Virus record (IMG/VR): IMGVR_UViG_3300028831_000484
Span: 1-64,000 of that record
DNA length: 64,000 bases
Strand: one strand, 5' to 3'
Source of the DNA: a virus
Shown here one piece after another: positions 16,301-25,223 of this stretch. The position numbers were made by a program, and so were the translations under genes. Below the pieces are notes generated by a model that did no database searches, was not told the DNA's origin, and worked only from the letters and a program-made list of their open reading frames with translations. The first letter of the stretch is position 1, and each line of letters opens with the position of its first letter.

Positions 16301-19300
16301 CCGGTTAACGATTGTATCCTCTGTTTCTCCGGCAGGACCAACCATCAAGTCGGCACGGCGACTGATATAGTCCAAGGCTGCATCGTAGTATTGTTCCAAG
16401 AACCGTTCGAAATGTTTCCGGCTGAAACCGGGGAACGCTTTGATGGCCTTGTTCAACGCGGTTGACCACTTCACCGCCCTGACTTGATCAGCTTCCCTCG
16501 TCAGGAAATGATTGCGCACCCAGTCACGGAGCTGGCGAGCAAACGCCTTCATCTCCGGAAGGCCGGTCATGTCCAGCACCTTGGCCATGTTCCCAAAGTT
16601 ACGCTGCATGAAAGAAGTCACGCCACGATCCATCTGCGACTGCACCTTGTTCTCCCTCAGCTTGGCAATCTGTGTCGCCAACCGATTGTAGACTGCGCTT
16701 CCGTACTCAGGCGTGCCAGGGCCGTGCGCATCAATCCACTCCTTCATGAGTTGCAGACTTCGTTTTAGCTGATCGTTCTCCGCGCCGTCACGTTGAACCT
16801 GATATTTCTGGCGCGGGTTAACAACCATGATGGTGCGCAGGTCATCGTTTTTAGTAACGACCGTAAGCATCTCAGAGCCGGGCAGTGCTTCGAAGTGTTC
16901 GTCCACCGCGCCAATCTCCCGCTCGTATGGCGCCAGGTATTCGTTAACCTTCTCACCAAGGCCAACCTGTGGCGCACCCGGAGGACCATAGTAAAAGCTT
17001 AACAAGTTCTTGGCCCTTTCAACGGTGGCCATGTCCTCGTACTGTTGCTTTTTGTAAGCCTCCAGCTTGTCCAACAAACGACGCGCTTTAATCTGTGCGC
17101 GGTTCTGCTTGGTCAACATGTTTCGAGCCATGCGGAAAGCTTCCTTCTGATCGCTCAGCGCCACCTTCAATGCGGCGTTAATCTCCAACTTGTCCTCGTA
17201 GTTCTGTTCCGCCGACAATCCCAGCATCTGCACAGCAAGGTCGTTGCGTTTTAGGAACAACGTTACGATAGACAGCAACGCCTTTCCGTCCTCCGTATCA
17301 GCGCGCAGCTCGTCAATCATCGGAGCATTCGGGTTGATGGCGCCGTTGAGCGTGTCGCGCAACGTATCCTTAATCTCCTTCACGCTCATGTCGGACCAGA
17401 CAAAATTCGGGTTATCAGCAAGGTAGCGTATTAAGCTAATGAAGCTCTCCTGCTTAACCCCGGTGAACGCCCTCGCCAATCTATCCATCGCCGTTGCGTA
17501 GGCACCGGCAATCGGCTGATCCAACTTGCCCTCGATGACTTCGATAACTCCTGCAATTTGTTCTTCTTTCGCGGCCAGCTTTGCTGCGTTGCCAGCGTTC
17601 GTTCGCAGCCATTTAATCCACGTCAGCACGTCCTTCTTCAAATCAGCAAACGCCAAATGCGCATCCTGATACCGCTGCGTGGCATCGTTTATTTTACTTA
17701 CGTTCCTGATGACCCTTTGAGCCGCCCCGCTCTGGTTAACGTCAACGTCAGCGCGGGCTTCGTTAACCTTCGCAAAGAAATTGCCAATCCACTTGCTGAT
17801 CTTACCAGCCGCTTGAATTGCCACCTCGCGGCGTGTTGCTTCGTTCAACGTGGCCATGCGCTGGTTGGCCGGTGGCGGAGTTTGGCCTAGGTTCGCAACG
17901 CCCTGACGCAGCGTGGCAATCATCGCAACCGGTTCATCCATGTGCGACGGCATGTGCTCCGCTTTAAAATCATCGAAGGTTTGGCCAGCAATGTTGTTGC
18001 CCTGCGCATTGTAGTCGGCAAACGCCTTCGTTATGAAATCGTTGAACTCGTTATTAGCAGCTATGGCTGTCGTAACGATGGCTGGCGTCACGTCGGCGGA
18101 TGGTTGGCCCGGCTGGTTCCTGGTGCGTGGCGCGTGATACCGTATCGTAGCGTTCTCCAAGTTCTGGAACACTGCTGCCGCTGTGTCCGGGTCTGCTTCC
18201 TGCACTTCGATACCGCCACTTCGCGGATTGTAGAACCACGTCAACGCAGAGAATCCGTTCGCATGGTTACCACGTCCCCACTCCGTGCGATCCGTTATCT
18301 TCGGCGCAGGCCCACCCATGAACGACGTGAACGACAACGGGCTAACATTCCCGGCCAAGAACGACTCAACGCGATTTTGTAAGTACGCAGTTGCCAGTTC
18401 CGCACCACGTTGCCCCATGTCCTTGCCGAACCACGCTCGCTGCATGGCCAACGCAGCACGGTAGTAAATGTTTTTCAGGAACCGCCAGAACGCCTGCGCA
18501 AGCCCACGCGCACGAGCCGGATTAAACCCAGCCGCAGTGATACGCTTGGCCACGGTATCAACGAGCCGTTCCTCTTGCTGCACGGCGGAACGTTGTTCGG
18601 CTGGGACACCCTTCGACAATGGAAGTTCCGCCGTGATGCCAAGGAAATCATCGGTGGCGCCTTTAATTGCATCCTGCAACAACGCTTGTTCACCCGCCGG
18701 TAATTGCGCGAACACTGCATGGGAGACTTCCGCGTTAAGATGGTATAGGTTAGTTAATGTCGGTTCCGTTACGTTGCTTAACACCATCGTCACCGTCTGC
18801 GTTGCGTTATCAATGGCGCCCATCTCCTGCACCATGCCTGCCGCTTCCTGGTGAACGATGGTTACGTTGTAACCTGCGTTGGCTAACGAGTTGACGGTGG
18901 CGTTGAAGGCGGATGTGACTTCGTTGGATGTGGCGCGGTTAGGTTCGATGGTGCCGCGATGCCCACGCACCTCACCACCACCAGCACGCCGAAGAATGTC
19001 CCCCGCCTTGACCTGAATTGTCACTCGTGGTTCACCGGGTATTCCAGTTGAGTATGAAATCTCAACGTTGTTTGTTAACACGGCCTCCACTCTGCCAACA
19101 AAACTCCCGCCACCTTTGGCGTTTTTAACCTCCACGAAATCGCCCGGTTTCAGTGCAGTTGGAGCTGCCGGTTCTTCCTCACCCATCCCCAACGCCTTCT
19201 TCAGCTCCTCCAGCTTAGCGGCTTTTTGCTCCGGGGTTAATGCTTGGGCGGAGGTTGTCTGCCCCCCTGCTGCTCCGCCTGCTCCAGACTGAGCAGTTTG

Positions 19301-22300
19301 TCCTGCCACTCCTGCTGCCCCAGGTTTTGCTCCGGTAGTACTACCGGAAACTGACCCACTGGTTGTTGTGGTGGCGGCGGTCTTTTGAGCGCGTCCGGTA
19401 CTGCTCCAAAAGCCCTCAAAGTTTCGAGCAGCTTCTTCCCTGATTGCTGATGTGAGATGTTTCGCAAACTCTTCCTTGCTTCCTCCAGCCTTTGTTTTCG
19501 AGTCCACAATGAAGACGCGGAGTGCTGCGACGATTTGCTCTTCAGTTTTTGCGCCATGAGTAGTGAAAAGGGTTACGATTTTTTGGAGTGCGACACGCAC
19601 ATCTTCGTCAGAGTGCGCCTGCTTGGTGATGTTAACAATTGGATCACCGGTTTTTCTAACTGACCAAAACAATGAACTGGCTTCATCCTCTGTGAAACCT
19701 TCTTTGGCAAGCAACTCATCGGCTGGCGTCGTTGGCTCAACCGGTGTCACCGTCTTCTGCTCGCCTTCGCCGCCCTCAACGGTGGTCTTTTCACCTTCAA
19801 CCGCTGCGGTCTTCGCCGCCTCTGTGCCGAGGATTTCTTCCGCAGACTTAGCGTACTCTTCGAATGCCGCTTGGTCCTTGAAGACGATGCCGTGCTGATC
19901 GTTGGTTGAGTCAACCGCTTTGTTTGCTGCCAACGTCACAGCGCCGAGCACCGTATAACGTGGAGCACCGGCCGTTTCCTTTGCCAGGAAGTTGCCCAGT
20001 TGACTTCCCTTTGCATCACCCTGCAACCTGCCAACGTAAACCTTTCCGGCAGTCTTGTAGGTGCCAAGCCCAAACACACGACCGGTGATGTTGTCCAAGA
20101 AGAACGTGAGCTGTCGCGTCAACGATTTCTTTTGAACATTCGCCCCGGCTGCATTCGCCGTGAGCCGTTCGCCAAGCTTCTTAACGTCCTTGGCTTCCTC
20201 CGGGGTGACACGGAAGAAAGCCGGTTCCTTTGTGATGCCATGCTTTTGTTCCTGCCACGGATGACCAGCAAAGTCCGTTTGATCAAAGACGGCTTGCGGC
20301 GTGGAGAACGAAGGAGGAGCCGCAAGTTCAAGAGTAGGACCATGCGCTTTGCCACCGAACTCTTTTGTTAGTTCTTCTAAAGCTTTCTCCAAACCAAACT
20401 CTGGTCTTAGCTGATGCTCTGTCAATGGTTGCGCTTGTCCACGCAAAATGTTGTCTTGGAGTGTGGCTCTGGTGCCGTCGTCATTTACCGCGAAGAGCGT
20501 CTTCGATACCCACCTTCCAGCATCTTGCAGAAAAATGTTTGTTGACGTTAAAACGAACGGTTTCCCGGCTACCGCTCCGACCTTGGCGCCTTTGAAAAAC
20601 CGCTTCCAGTTTGGTGGACGAGCTTCATGCTTGTTCCATTCCTCAGACCAGGGCTTATGGGGGTTTGCCTCTTCATCAGCAGTTACAACTCCTTTTTGGA
20701 AATCGAATTTTCCACCCGGCGCCTTGGCCTCCGCCTCAAGCTCAGCAAGGTGCTGTTTTAACGCTGGATTTCTCTCGGCCTCAGCGGCAATAGACTCAGG
20801 GTGTGGCGCCGTAGTTGTTGAAACCGCAGCCGGAGCGGTCGTGGTCGCTGGCGACGGGCTTTCAGGGGGTGCGGGCGTACCCGTCGGTGCAGCCGCCGTG
20901 GCGCCCGGCTGCGGAGATGGTGGTGCTGTTACTTGGTTGACCTGGTCACTGGGCGTTGTCCCGGTTTGCGCTGCGAGTTGTAGATCCGGGCTGCTGACCG
21001 CTTGGCCGCTTTGAGCGGGAACCCCTCCCGGTGTAGCTTGTCCCGTATCGCTTCGTACTTCTTCGGCATTTGTAACACCCCCTTCCGTGGTTGTAGTTGT
21101 AGTTGTTGGTGCTGCTGGTGCTGCCGGTGGCACTGGTTGCGCGGCAGTTGTAGCCGTCACACCGGCAACTGGTGGCGTGGCGCCGGTATCGGTTACTGCC
21201 GTAGTCGTAGGAGCCGCCGCTGCCTGCGCCTGCTTTTGTTGTTTTAAAATCCCATACGCGGTCTGCACATCTGGTGGCATCTGCGCCAACAGCGTTTGAA
21301 TCTCCAGTGGCAACGTCCCGGCAATGTCTTGACTTGCCCACTCCGCCAATCTGGATTGCGTATCCTCGTTAACGTTCCCGGTGTACTGCCCGAGGATCCC
21401 GGTGGTTGGCAGGGCGGGCGTTGATCCGGGTGTTACGGTTGTCGTTGTCGCAGTCGTTGCCGTTGTCGTCGTTGCAGGAGGAGACGCGGCAGCGCCTCCC
21501 GCCGCGCCTCCGGGTGGTGGGATGGTTCCCTTAGCAGACTCAGCCTCCTTTTGTGAAGCAGTGGGGGGAGTAGGGGTCTTAACGCCTTTCGCTTTGCCTA
21601 AGGCATGGGTAACGACCGAAAACAAAAACCCAGTAAGAACGCCGCCCGCCGCGTTCTCTGCAAGTTCATCGCGCAGGTCACGGTCCTTGTCGTACGTTTC
21701 TTTTGCTACGACGTTTTGCAGGAGCTGTTGCCCGGCTTCCTGCACTCCGTTCTCAAAGGATTCCTTCGCACCTTCAATAAGGGCTTTCGTAAACCCTCCA
21801 CCGGAAATCCCGTCCAACCGCTTCAACATGTTCGTCAGCGGAATGATTTCCGTGGCGCCGATGGGCAGGTTCCAAAGGAAGTTTTGCACTGCCTGATCGT
21901 GCGTTGCGCCCTTCGATAACGCTTCCTCGTACGCTGAGACTCCCTGAGCCGTCGAACCAAGCGCGGCAATCGGCGCGTTATCCGCCACCCAGCTCTTCAA
22001 CTTCAAAGCCTTTGGCGCGGCCTTGTAAGCCAGCTCCTTCAGCGTGTCATCCGCCGCAACTTCTGCCGCCGTTTTAACGACACCTTCTTCAATCAGCTTC
22101 TTCGTCCCGGCTTCAAGGGCAAGGTTGGCAAACTTTCCGGCCCCGGTTACCAACCTGCCACCGATACCACCGGCAATAAACCCGGCCGCTGAACCAACGT
22201 AGGAAGGCAGTTTATTTGCCCAGAAGGATCCCTCCAATTCCGGGACTGGTTCAGGTGTGACTTTCGCGGCAAGTTCGTCAATGCCCTGGCCGATTTTGTA

Positions 22301-22633
22301 GGACAACGTTTCCCGTGCATCCTCCGGTTCACCGAACGGAATGCCGGTTGCCTTGGCCAACGCGGAGGCGCCAACGCCGATGGCTTTGAAAGGAGAAGCT
22401 AAAACGTCGGCTGCGCTGCGCACCGTTGAACCAAGGATCTCCTTTGTGTATTCCGGTATGCCGGGCTTGTACGCTTCGGCAATCGTGGCGCTTAACGAAT
22501 TGTAGTCTGCTGCAAAATCCGGGGCAGCTTGAAGAAGTTCAGGGTACTTGCTGCCGAGGTCCAACGTGATTGCTTCGTCGGATCTTGGATCGTTGTTCTG
22601 CGAACGATAGTATTGTAGAACGCTGTTAGGCAC
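13334..22633 (-). CDS. Giant internal virion (ejection-type) protein, 3099 residues
   Basis: The largest gene in the window. Order: a structured N-terminus (about 1-350), Thr/Pro/Ala-rich linkers (about 360-620), several mixed domains, a degenerate zincin-like site at residues 1301-1305 (AEVSH in place of HExxH), long helical regions (about 1500-2700) and hydrophobic segments near 2780-2810. Very long multidomain proteins of this kind occupy the internal-virion position in podoviruses and are ejected into the host. I saw no RNA polymerase motifs, so a match to the phage N4 virion polymerase is not supported. No lysozyme signature was recognised by eye. Confidence 0.75.
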   Translation of the reverse strand: MPNSVLQYYRSQNNDPRSDEAITLDLGSKYPELLQAAPDFAADYNSLSATIAEAYKPGIPEYTKEILGSTVRSAADVLASPFKAIGVGASALAKATGIPFGEPEDARETLSYKIGQGIDELAAKVTPEPVPELEGSFWANKLPSYVGSAAGFIAGGIGGRLVTGAGKFANLALEAGTKKLIEEGVVKTAAEVAADDTLKELAYKAAPKALKLKSWVADNAPIAALGSTAQGVSAYEEALSKGATHDQAVQNFLWNLPIGATEIIPLTNMLKRLDGISGGGFTKALIEGAKESFENGVQEAGQQLLQNVVAKETYDKDRDLRDELAENAAGGVLTGFLFSVVTHALGKAKGVKTPTPPTASQKEAESAKGTIPPPGGAAGGAAASPPATTTTATTATTTTVTPGSTPALPTTGILGQYTGNVNEDTQSRLAEWASQDIAGTLPLEIQTLLAQMPPDVQTAYGILKQQKQAQAAAAPTTTAVTDTGATPPVAGVTATTAAQPVPPAAPAAPTTTTTTTEGGVTNAEEVRSDTGQATPGGVPAQSGQAVSSPDLQLAAQTGTTPSDQVNQVTAPPSPQPGATAAAPTGTPAPPESPSPATTTAPAAVSTTTAPHPESIAAEAERNPALKQHLAELEAEAKAPGGKFDFQKGVVTADEEANPHKPWSEEWNKHEARPPNWKRFFKGAKVGAVAGKPFVLTSTNIFLQDAGRWVSKTLFAVNDDGTRATLQDNILRGQAQPLTEHQLRPEFGLEKALEELTKEFGGKAHGPTLELAAPPSFSTPQAVFDQTDFAGHPWQEQKHGITKEPAFFRVTPEEAKDVKKLGERLTANAAGANVQKKSLTRQLTFFLDNITGRVFGLGTYKTAGKVYVGRLQGDAKGSQLGNFLAKETAGAPRYTVLGAVTLAANKAVDSTNDQHGIVFKDQAAFEEYAKSAEEILGTEAAKTAAVEGEKTTVEGGEGEQKTVTPVEPTTPADELLAKEGFTEDEASSLFWSVRKTGDPIVNITKQAHSDEDVRVALQKIVTLFTTHGAKTEEQIVAALRVFIVDSKTKAGGSKEEFAKHLTSAIREEAARNFEGFWSSTGRAQKTAATTTTSGSVSGSTTGAKPGAAGVAGQTAQSGAGGAAGGQTTSAQALTPEQKAAKLEELKKALGMGEEEPAAPTALKPGDFVEVKNAKGGGSFVGRVEAVLTNNVEISYSTGIPGEPRVTIQVKAGDILRRAGGGEVRGHRGTIEPNRATSNEVTSAFNATVNSLANAGYNVTIVHQEAAGMVQEMGAIDNATQTVTMVLSNVTEPTLTNLYHLNAEVSHAVFAQLPAGEQALLQDAIKGATDDFLGITAELPLSKGVPAEQRSAVQQEERLVDTVAKRITAAGFNPARARGLAQAFWRFLKNIYYRAALAMQRAWFGKDMGQRGAELATAYLQNRVESFLAGNVSPLSFTSFMGGPAPKITDRTEWGRGNHANGFSALTWFYNPRSGGIEVQEADPDTAAAVFQNLENATIRYHAPRTRNQPGQPSADVTPAIVTTAIAANNEFNDFITKAFADYNAQGNNIAGQTFDDFKAEHMPSHMDEPVAMIATLRQGVANLGQTPPPANQRMATLNEATRREVAIQAAGKISKWIGNFFAKVNEARADVDVNQSGAAQRVIRNVSKINDATQRYQDAHLAFADLKKDVLTWIKWLRTNAGNAAKLAAKEEQIAGVIEVIEGKLDQPIAGAYATAMDRLARAFTGVKQESFISLIRYLADNPNFVWSDMSVKEIKDTLRDTLNGAINPNAPMIDELRADTEDGKALLSIVTLFLKRNDLAVQMLGLSAEQNYEDKLEINAALKVALSDQKEAFRMARNMLTKQNRAQIKARRLLDKLEAYKKQQYEDMATVERAKNLLSFYYGPPGAPQVGLGEKVNEYLAPYEREIGAVDEHFEALPGSEMLTVVTKNDDLRTIMVVNPRQKYQVQRDGAENDQLKRSLQLMKEWIDAHGPGTPEYGSAVYNRLATQIAKLRENKVQSQMDRGVTSFMQRNFGNMAKVLDMTGLPEMKAFARQLRDWVRNHFLTREADQVRAVKWSTALNKAIKAFPGFSRKHFERFLEQYYDAALDYISRRADLMVGPAGETEDTIVNRQLAAVRTFFNLPGHQWAALENLLRTTFDINKEYVTFIQENGGKIKDDDLNFFRSFRGLRSEVGRTFSALLHGIYTEMQHGNGIEKGAWATSPMDVKTLASEYENRPALAAKLAPLFTKNVWDRFLAPLARRPGQAAFDAVPDHTGFTHLATVQQVTDAFNNAPVGDVLKFAENLFDATAPAGPTFPPERAAFVAKTLGTIQTYYDSIHGAMSDQANAVGKTVVPVQHLMMDARKMNELPKEWVRYHRYDIQGTRALSSQLALHLAFGRNMEVALKEFQLAKDHFSIRSEKLGMVRRRAEEAIAAGTITKKDEKAYIEAQALAEGFTLAQLNDAARILHSITKEEKNFLNWVKLRGGVLVDFRPFAEAMQTMTTAVLQGPKTAFFDTTAMFKPLQIYGGFSKLGWEQTAKSVIGFGKEAIGSFLQAFNITMNWEAEHIAMWHELNQQPHADVTRLKDRILAAALAYPADDAATILQKVGRGVSILSRVSREIISSPVPTPAKGSKFTKLKFALFNLESSIAHAASVRAVWSMTERLVTRAAKWIENQAPPGTLNDPTFQFDGSHARLFNLGQREFERYIAMLEQHGGLTLEDMAKDYIGRGTTGQVLTKEQYQHLLVIGPTEITGESSIATRPSALASSAYFGVLAPLTGWAIGQMASLDTIYRDQITGERHGMWLTLQRGLFAALPLVGVALAYSLLADRWDEDVLKKKANRMSLWGDNLAMAMLDRVATVGSLGIIGDAANAYINQSTARPFTVDSRVFFVNSLTSIMDTMGGWIFHQGGPGTYATVYRPLFAAMGGSGALQWLDALNGIFGFDNAEARVTARLNVNNWLRVAGRAEQLPVRKGASASGDYVPNRTTPYIREMMLSALANDSGAFAEAYADAIAAAKEDGRVDAKDYVRRAFSFQHPLRSVFQTPPSSKDYHSLLRALPDNGQQAVTESIRLFNRYGERLGIAPFTGQPTSSLRPDRTELLRRQAGEVFSLQNALSF

Positions 22634-22642
22634 ATTATCTCA

Positions 22643-24439
22643 TTAGCGTTGCCACGGGTCGCGGCCAAAGTTTTCAATCGCCTTGCCTACATCGTATGGA
22701 TTTCCCTGAGTCCCTTCTTGATAAGGAGCAATGTAAGATTCCGCACGGTGCATGTTACCCATACCAACCTTGGGTGCCTGCGGACCCTGAGCGCGCAACC
22801 AGTTCAACACATTGGCCACCCGCTGTTGAGCAGTTGGATCGCCACCCAGCGCTGCGTTGAACGTTTGGGTCTGTTCGTCTTCGCTGATGCCGTTCGCGTC
22901 AGAAAACTTCTTTGCTGCCGACAGCAACGACGGCGCATCCGGCCCCCATATCCGAGCAGCCATATACGCAACCTGTGGCGTCGTGCGCTCCGGGATCGCC
23001 CGCGAAGGACTTGGGCCGGTATCCGGAACAGCACCCGCGAACAGGTTTTGCATTACAATCCCCGGCATGGACGGGCTTGGAGCAGCCGGATAGGGCGCGG
23101 CTGGCGCTGGCATTGGACCGGCTTGGCCAGGTCCTTGAAACGGAGCAGGACGACCGGGGCGCACGGGCGGAGGTGGCGCTCCCTGCCACCCGCCCAGCAC
23201 GGCGTTCGCACCCGCGTCAAACGCAGTGTCACCAGCTTGAGCAAGCACGCCCGGTAGTTCGCTGATGGTTGGCCCTGCACCGTGCGGACCAACGCCAATT
23301 CCACCAATACCGGAAAGTATTCGTTGAATCCAATTTGCTTGTGGAGAGAACGGACCAACAGCCGTGCCCGGTGCAGCCGGTTCAGCCGCATCCGCAGCAC
23401 CACCAGCGCCCGGCGCCACAGCGGTCTTTGCTCCACCAGCACCCGGAGGAGCCGCGCCTCCGCCTCCGCCACCAAGTATCCGCGCAATCGCAGCCGTGTT
23501 GCCTCCGCCGCCCGGCGCGACAAGTGGCGCGAGCGAACTACGAGCGGCTTCTTCGCTGTCGAAGGCAGCGCCACTGCCCGGCCGACCAGCCGGGGGAACT
23601 TGCAATGCGTCACCGAAATTAACTTTGTCCATGCCGAGGAAACCCGGCTGACGAACTATGTCCTGAACGTACTGGTGCTTCTGCGCGATCTCGTTCGTCA
23701 ACGTGTCAATGCGCGCCTTTAACGTCGGGTCCTGCGGGATGACATGTTGCTTCGTCTGCGGGTCGATGTCGTTAAGGTTTTTGTCCGTCAGCGATTGATA
23801 GGTCCGCGCAATAAGGTTGGCGTCCGCATCACGCTTGCTCTTCTTCAATTGCTCAACGATGGCGTCAATTGGTGTGTTCGTGGCCAACAGCTTCTTCGCC
23901 GCACTGCTGACATTCTTAATCACCTCCGGGTCAACGCGCACATCACCCGCTGCACGAGCGGCAGATGCTGCCATGCGTTGATCATTGTCCTGCTGTAGCA
24001 ACTTTCGCTGCTCATTGTGCAAGGATTCAATTTGACGCACCAATCCATTGACCGGCTTTGCCTGCTCCGCACCAACGCGATCATGCCAGTCCTCATCGGA
24101 TTCACCTGGCTTGCGCGGGTGCAATGCCTCAAGTTTCGCCTTCTCCGCTGCCGTCAGTGCCGCGATATGCGCCTTGTTCATTGACTCCTGCTTCGCCAGT
24201 TCATTCTGCCGATTCAACTCGTTCTGGCGTTCCAGGAATTTCTCTTGTTGCGCCTGAAGTTCCTTGGCCGTGTCGGCGTGGATCTTTCCTTCCTCGCGGA
24301 GTAGGTCAAGTTTTTCGCTGTAACGACGGCTCTCCTCTTCCCGCTTCAAACGTTCGTCGGCCAGCGTCACGAGTGCGCCAAGCGGGTGTTCGAGGCTTTG
24401 AAAAGTTAAATTGTTTACAAAATCCTCTATCTTAGGCAT
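22643..24439 (-). CDS. Coiled-coil, Gly/Pro/Ala-rich internal virion protein
   Basis: A 598-residue protein. Residues about 28-150 are a charged coiled coil (EEESRRYSEKL, KELQAQQEKFLERQ), 150-290 are helical, and 300-470 are very low complexity (runs of G, P and A). A small conserved-looking C-terminal region follows. It is adjacent to the giant protein and read with it, so a role in the internal core or ejection apparatus is likely. No enzymatic motif is visible. Confidence 0.6.
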   Translation of the reverse strand: MPKIEDFVNNLTFQSLEHPLGALVTLADERLKREEESRRYSEKLDLLREEGKIHADTAKELQAQQEKFLERQNELNRQNELAKQESMNKAHIAALTAAEKAKLEALHPRKPGESDEDWHDRVGAEQAKPVNGLVRQIESLHNEQRKLLQQDNDQRMAASAARAAGDVRVDPEVIKNVSSAAKKLLATNTPIDAIVEQLKKSKRDADANLIARTYQSLTDKNLNDIDPQTKQHVIPQDPTLKARIDTLTNEIAQKHQYVQDIVRQPGFLGMDKVNFGDALQVPPAGRPGSGAAFDSEEAARSSLAPLVAPGGGGNTAAIARILGGGGGGAAPPGAGGAKTAVAPGAGGAADAAEPAAPGTAVGPFSPQANWIQRILSGIGGIGVGPHGAGPTISELPGVLAQAGDTAFDAGANAVLGGWQGAPPPPVRPGRPAPFQGPGQAGPMPAPAAPYPAAPSPSMPGIVMQNLFAGAVPDTGPSPSRAIPERTTPQVAYMAARIWGPDAPSLLSAAKKFSDANGISEDEQTQTFNAALGGDPTAQQRVANVLNWLRAQGPQAPKVGMGNMHRAESYIAPYQEGTQGNPYDVGKAIENFGRDPWQR

Positions 24440-25223
24440 TTACACCTTTCAGCTTCGGATTGAATCGAGCGTAATGTGGATCAACCTTCGCATGGCACTT
24501 GGCGCACAATGTCACGCCGTTGCTCACGTCGTAGCGCAACTCCGGATGTGAGCGCCACGGCTTGATGTGGTGTACCATCACCTTCAATCCAGGTTCCTTG
24601 CAATCAGTGCAGGTCTTGTTGTCGCGGGCGAACACCGCCTCACGCCAAATGTCATACCCACATTGATTAAGTGCGCGTGTTGGTCTCTTGCCGTTGTGCG
24701 GAACGGTTGCGAAACGCGCCATGTGAATTGCTGACAACTTTCGCCTGTGTTCCAATGAACGCTTCTTTCCACGATTTGCTGCGGCAATCTTTTCTACAGT
24801 GGCTGCATCAATAACGCGCCCTACACCTTTGCCTTTTCTGGCGGCAGACATCCTGGCGCGCACCTCCGCAGAATTCTTCCTACCACGGTTGGCCGCTACA
24901 GTTTTGATAACAGCTTCCACTGGCTGTTTTTTGCCTTTGTTTACGGCACTAAGCTTCGCTCGCGTTTCCGGCGTGGGATGATAACCGCCTTTCGCCGCCA
25001 TCGTCGCACGACGTTTGGCCACGGTCTCCGGTGCGATCTTCTTTCCTGTGCTGGCCGCACTAATCTTATCGCCCCATGTAATCACGCGGCCCTTCAATCT
25101 GGCGCTCATCTTGGCACGGTATTCCGGTGATTTAACAACAGCGAGCAGTCGTTCTTTACGCAGTGCTTCCTTTTGTGGGTCTGACAGGGTAGGCATGGTG
25201 CTGTTATTATAGCACATAGGCAT
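24432..25223 (-). CDS. HNH endonuclease with tandem NUMOD3 DNA-binding repeats
   Basis: A 263-residue homing endonuclease. The N-terminal two thirds contain about six NUMOD3-like segments (SPEYRAKMSARLKGR, TPETRAKLSAVNKGKK, SAEVRARMSAARKGK, SLEHRRKLSAIH) that grip DNA. The C-terminus is an HNH fold: CTDC, VHHIKPWRSHPELRYD, TLCAKCHAKV. A start at 25223 overlaps the upstream stop (TGATG) and has a GGGAG site; ATG 25196 is an alternative. The gene is inserted between two virion protein genes on the transcribed strand. Confidence 0.85.
   Translation of the reverse strand: MPMCYNNSTMPTLSDPQKEALRKERLLAVVKSPEYRAKMSARLKGRVITWGDKISAASTGKKIAPETVAKRRATMAAKGGYHPTPETRAKLSAVNKGKKQPVEAVIKTVAANRGRKNSAEVRARMSAARKGKGVGRVIDAATVEKIAAANRGKKRSLEHRRKLSAIHMARFATVPHNGKRPTRALNQCGYDIWREAVFARDNKTCTDCKEPGLKVMVHHIKPWRSHPELRYDVSNGVTLCAKCHAKVDPHYARFNPKLKGVNA

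Noticed and set aside
13334-22633. N4-type virion RNA polymerase
   Set aside because: Size and position are similar, but I could not see polymerase motifs, and the long linkers and hydrophobic C-terminus fit a general ejection protein.
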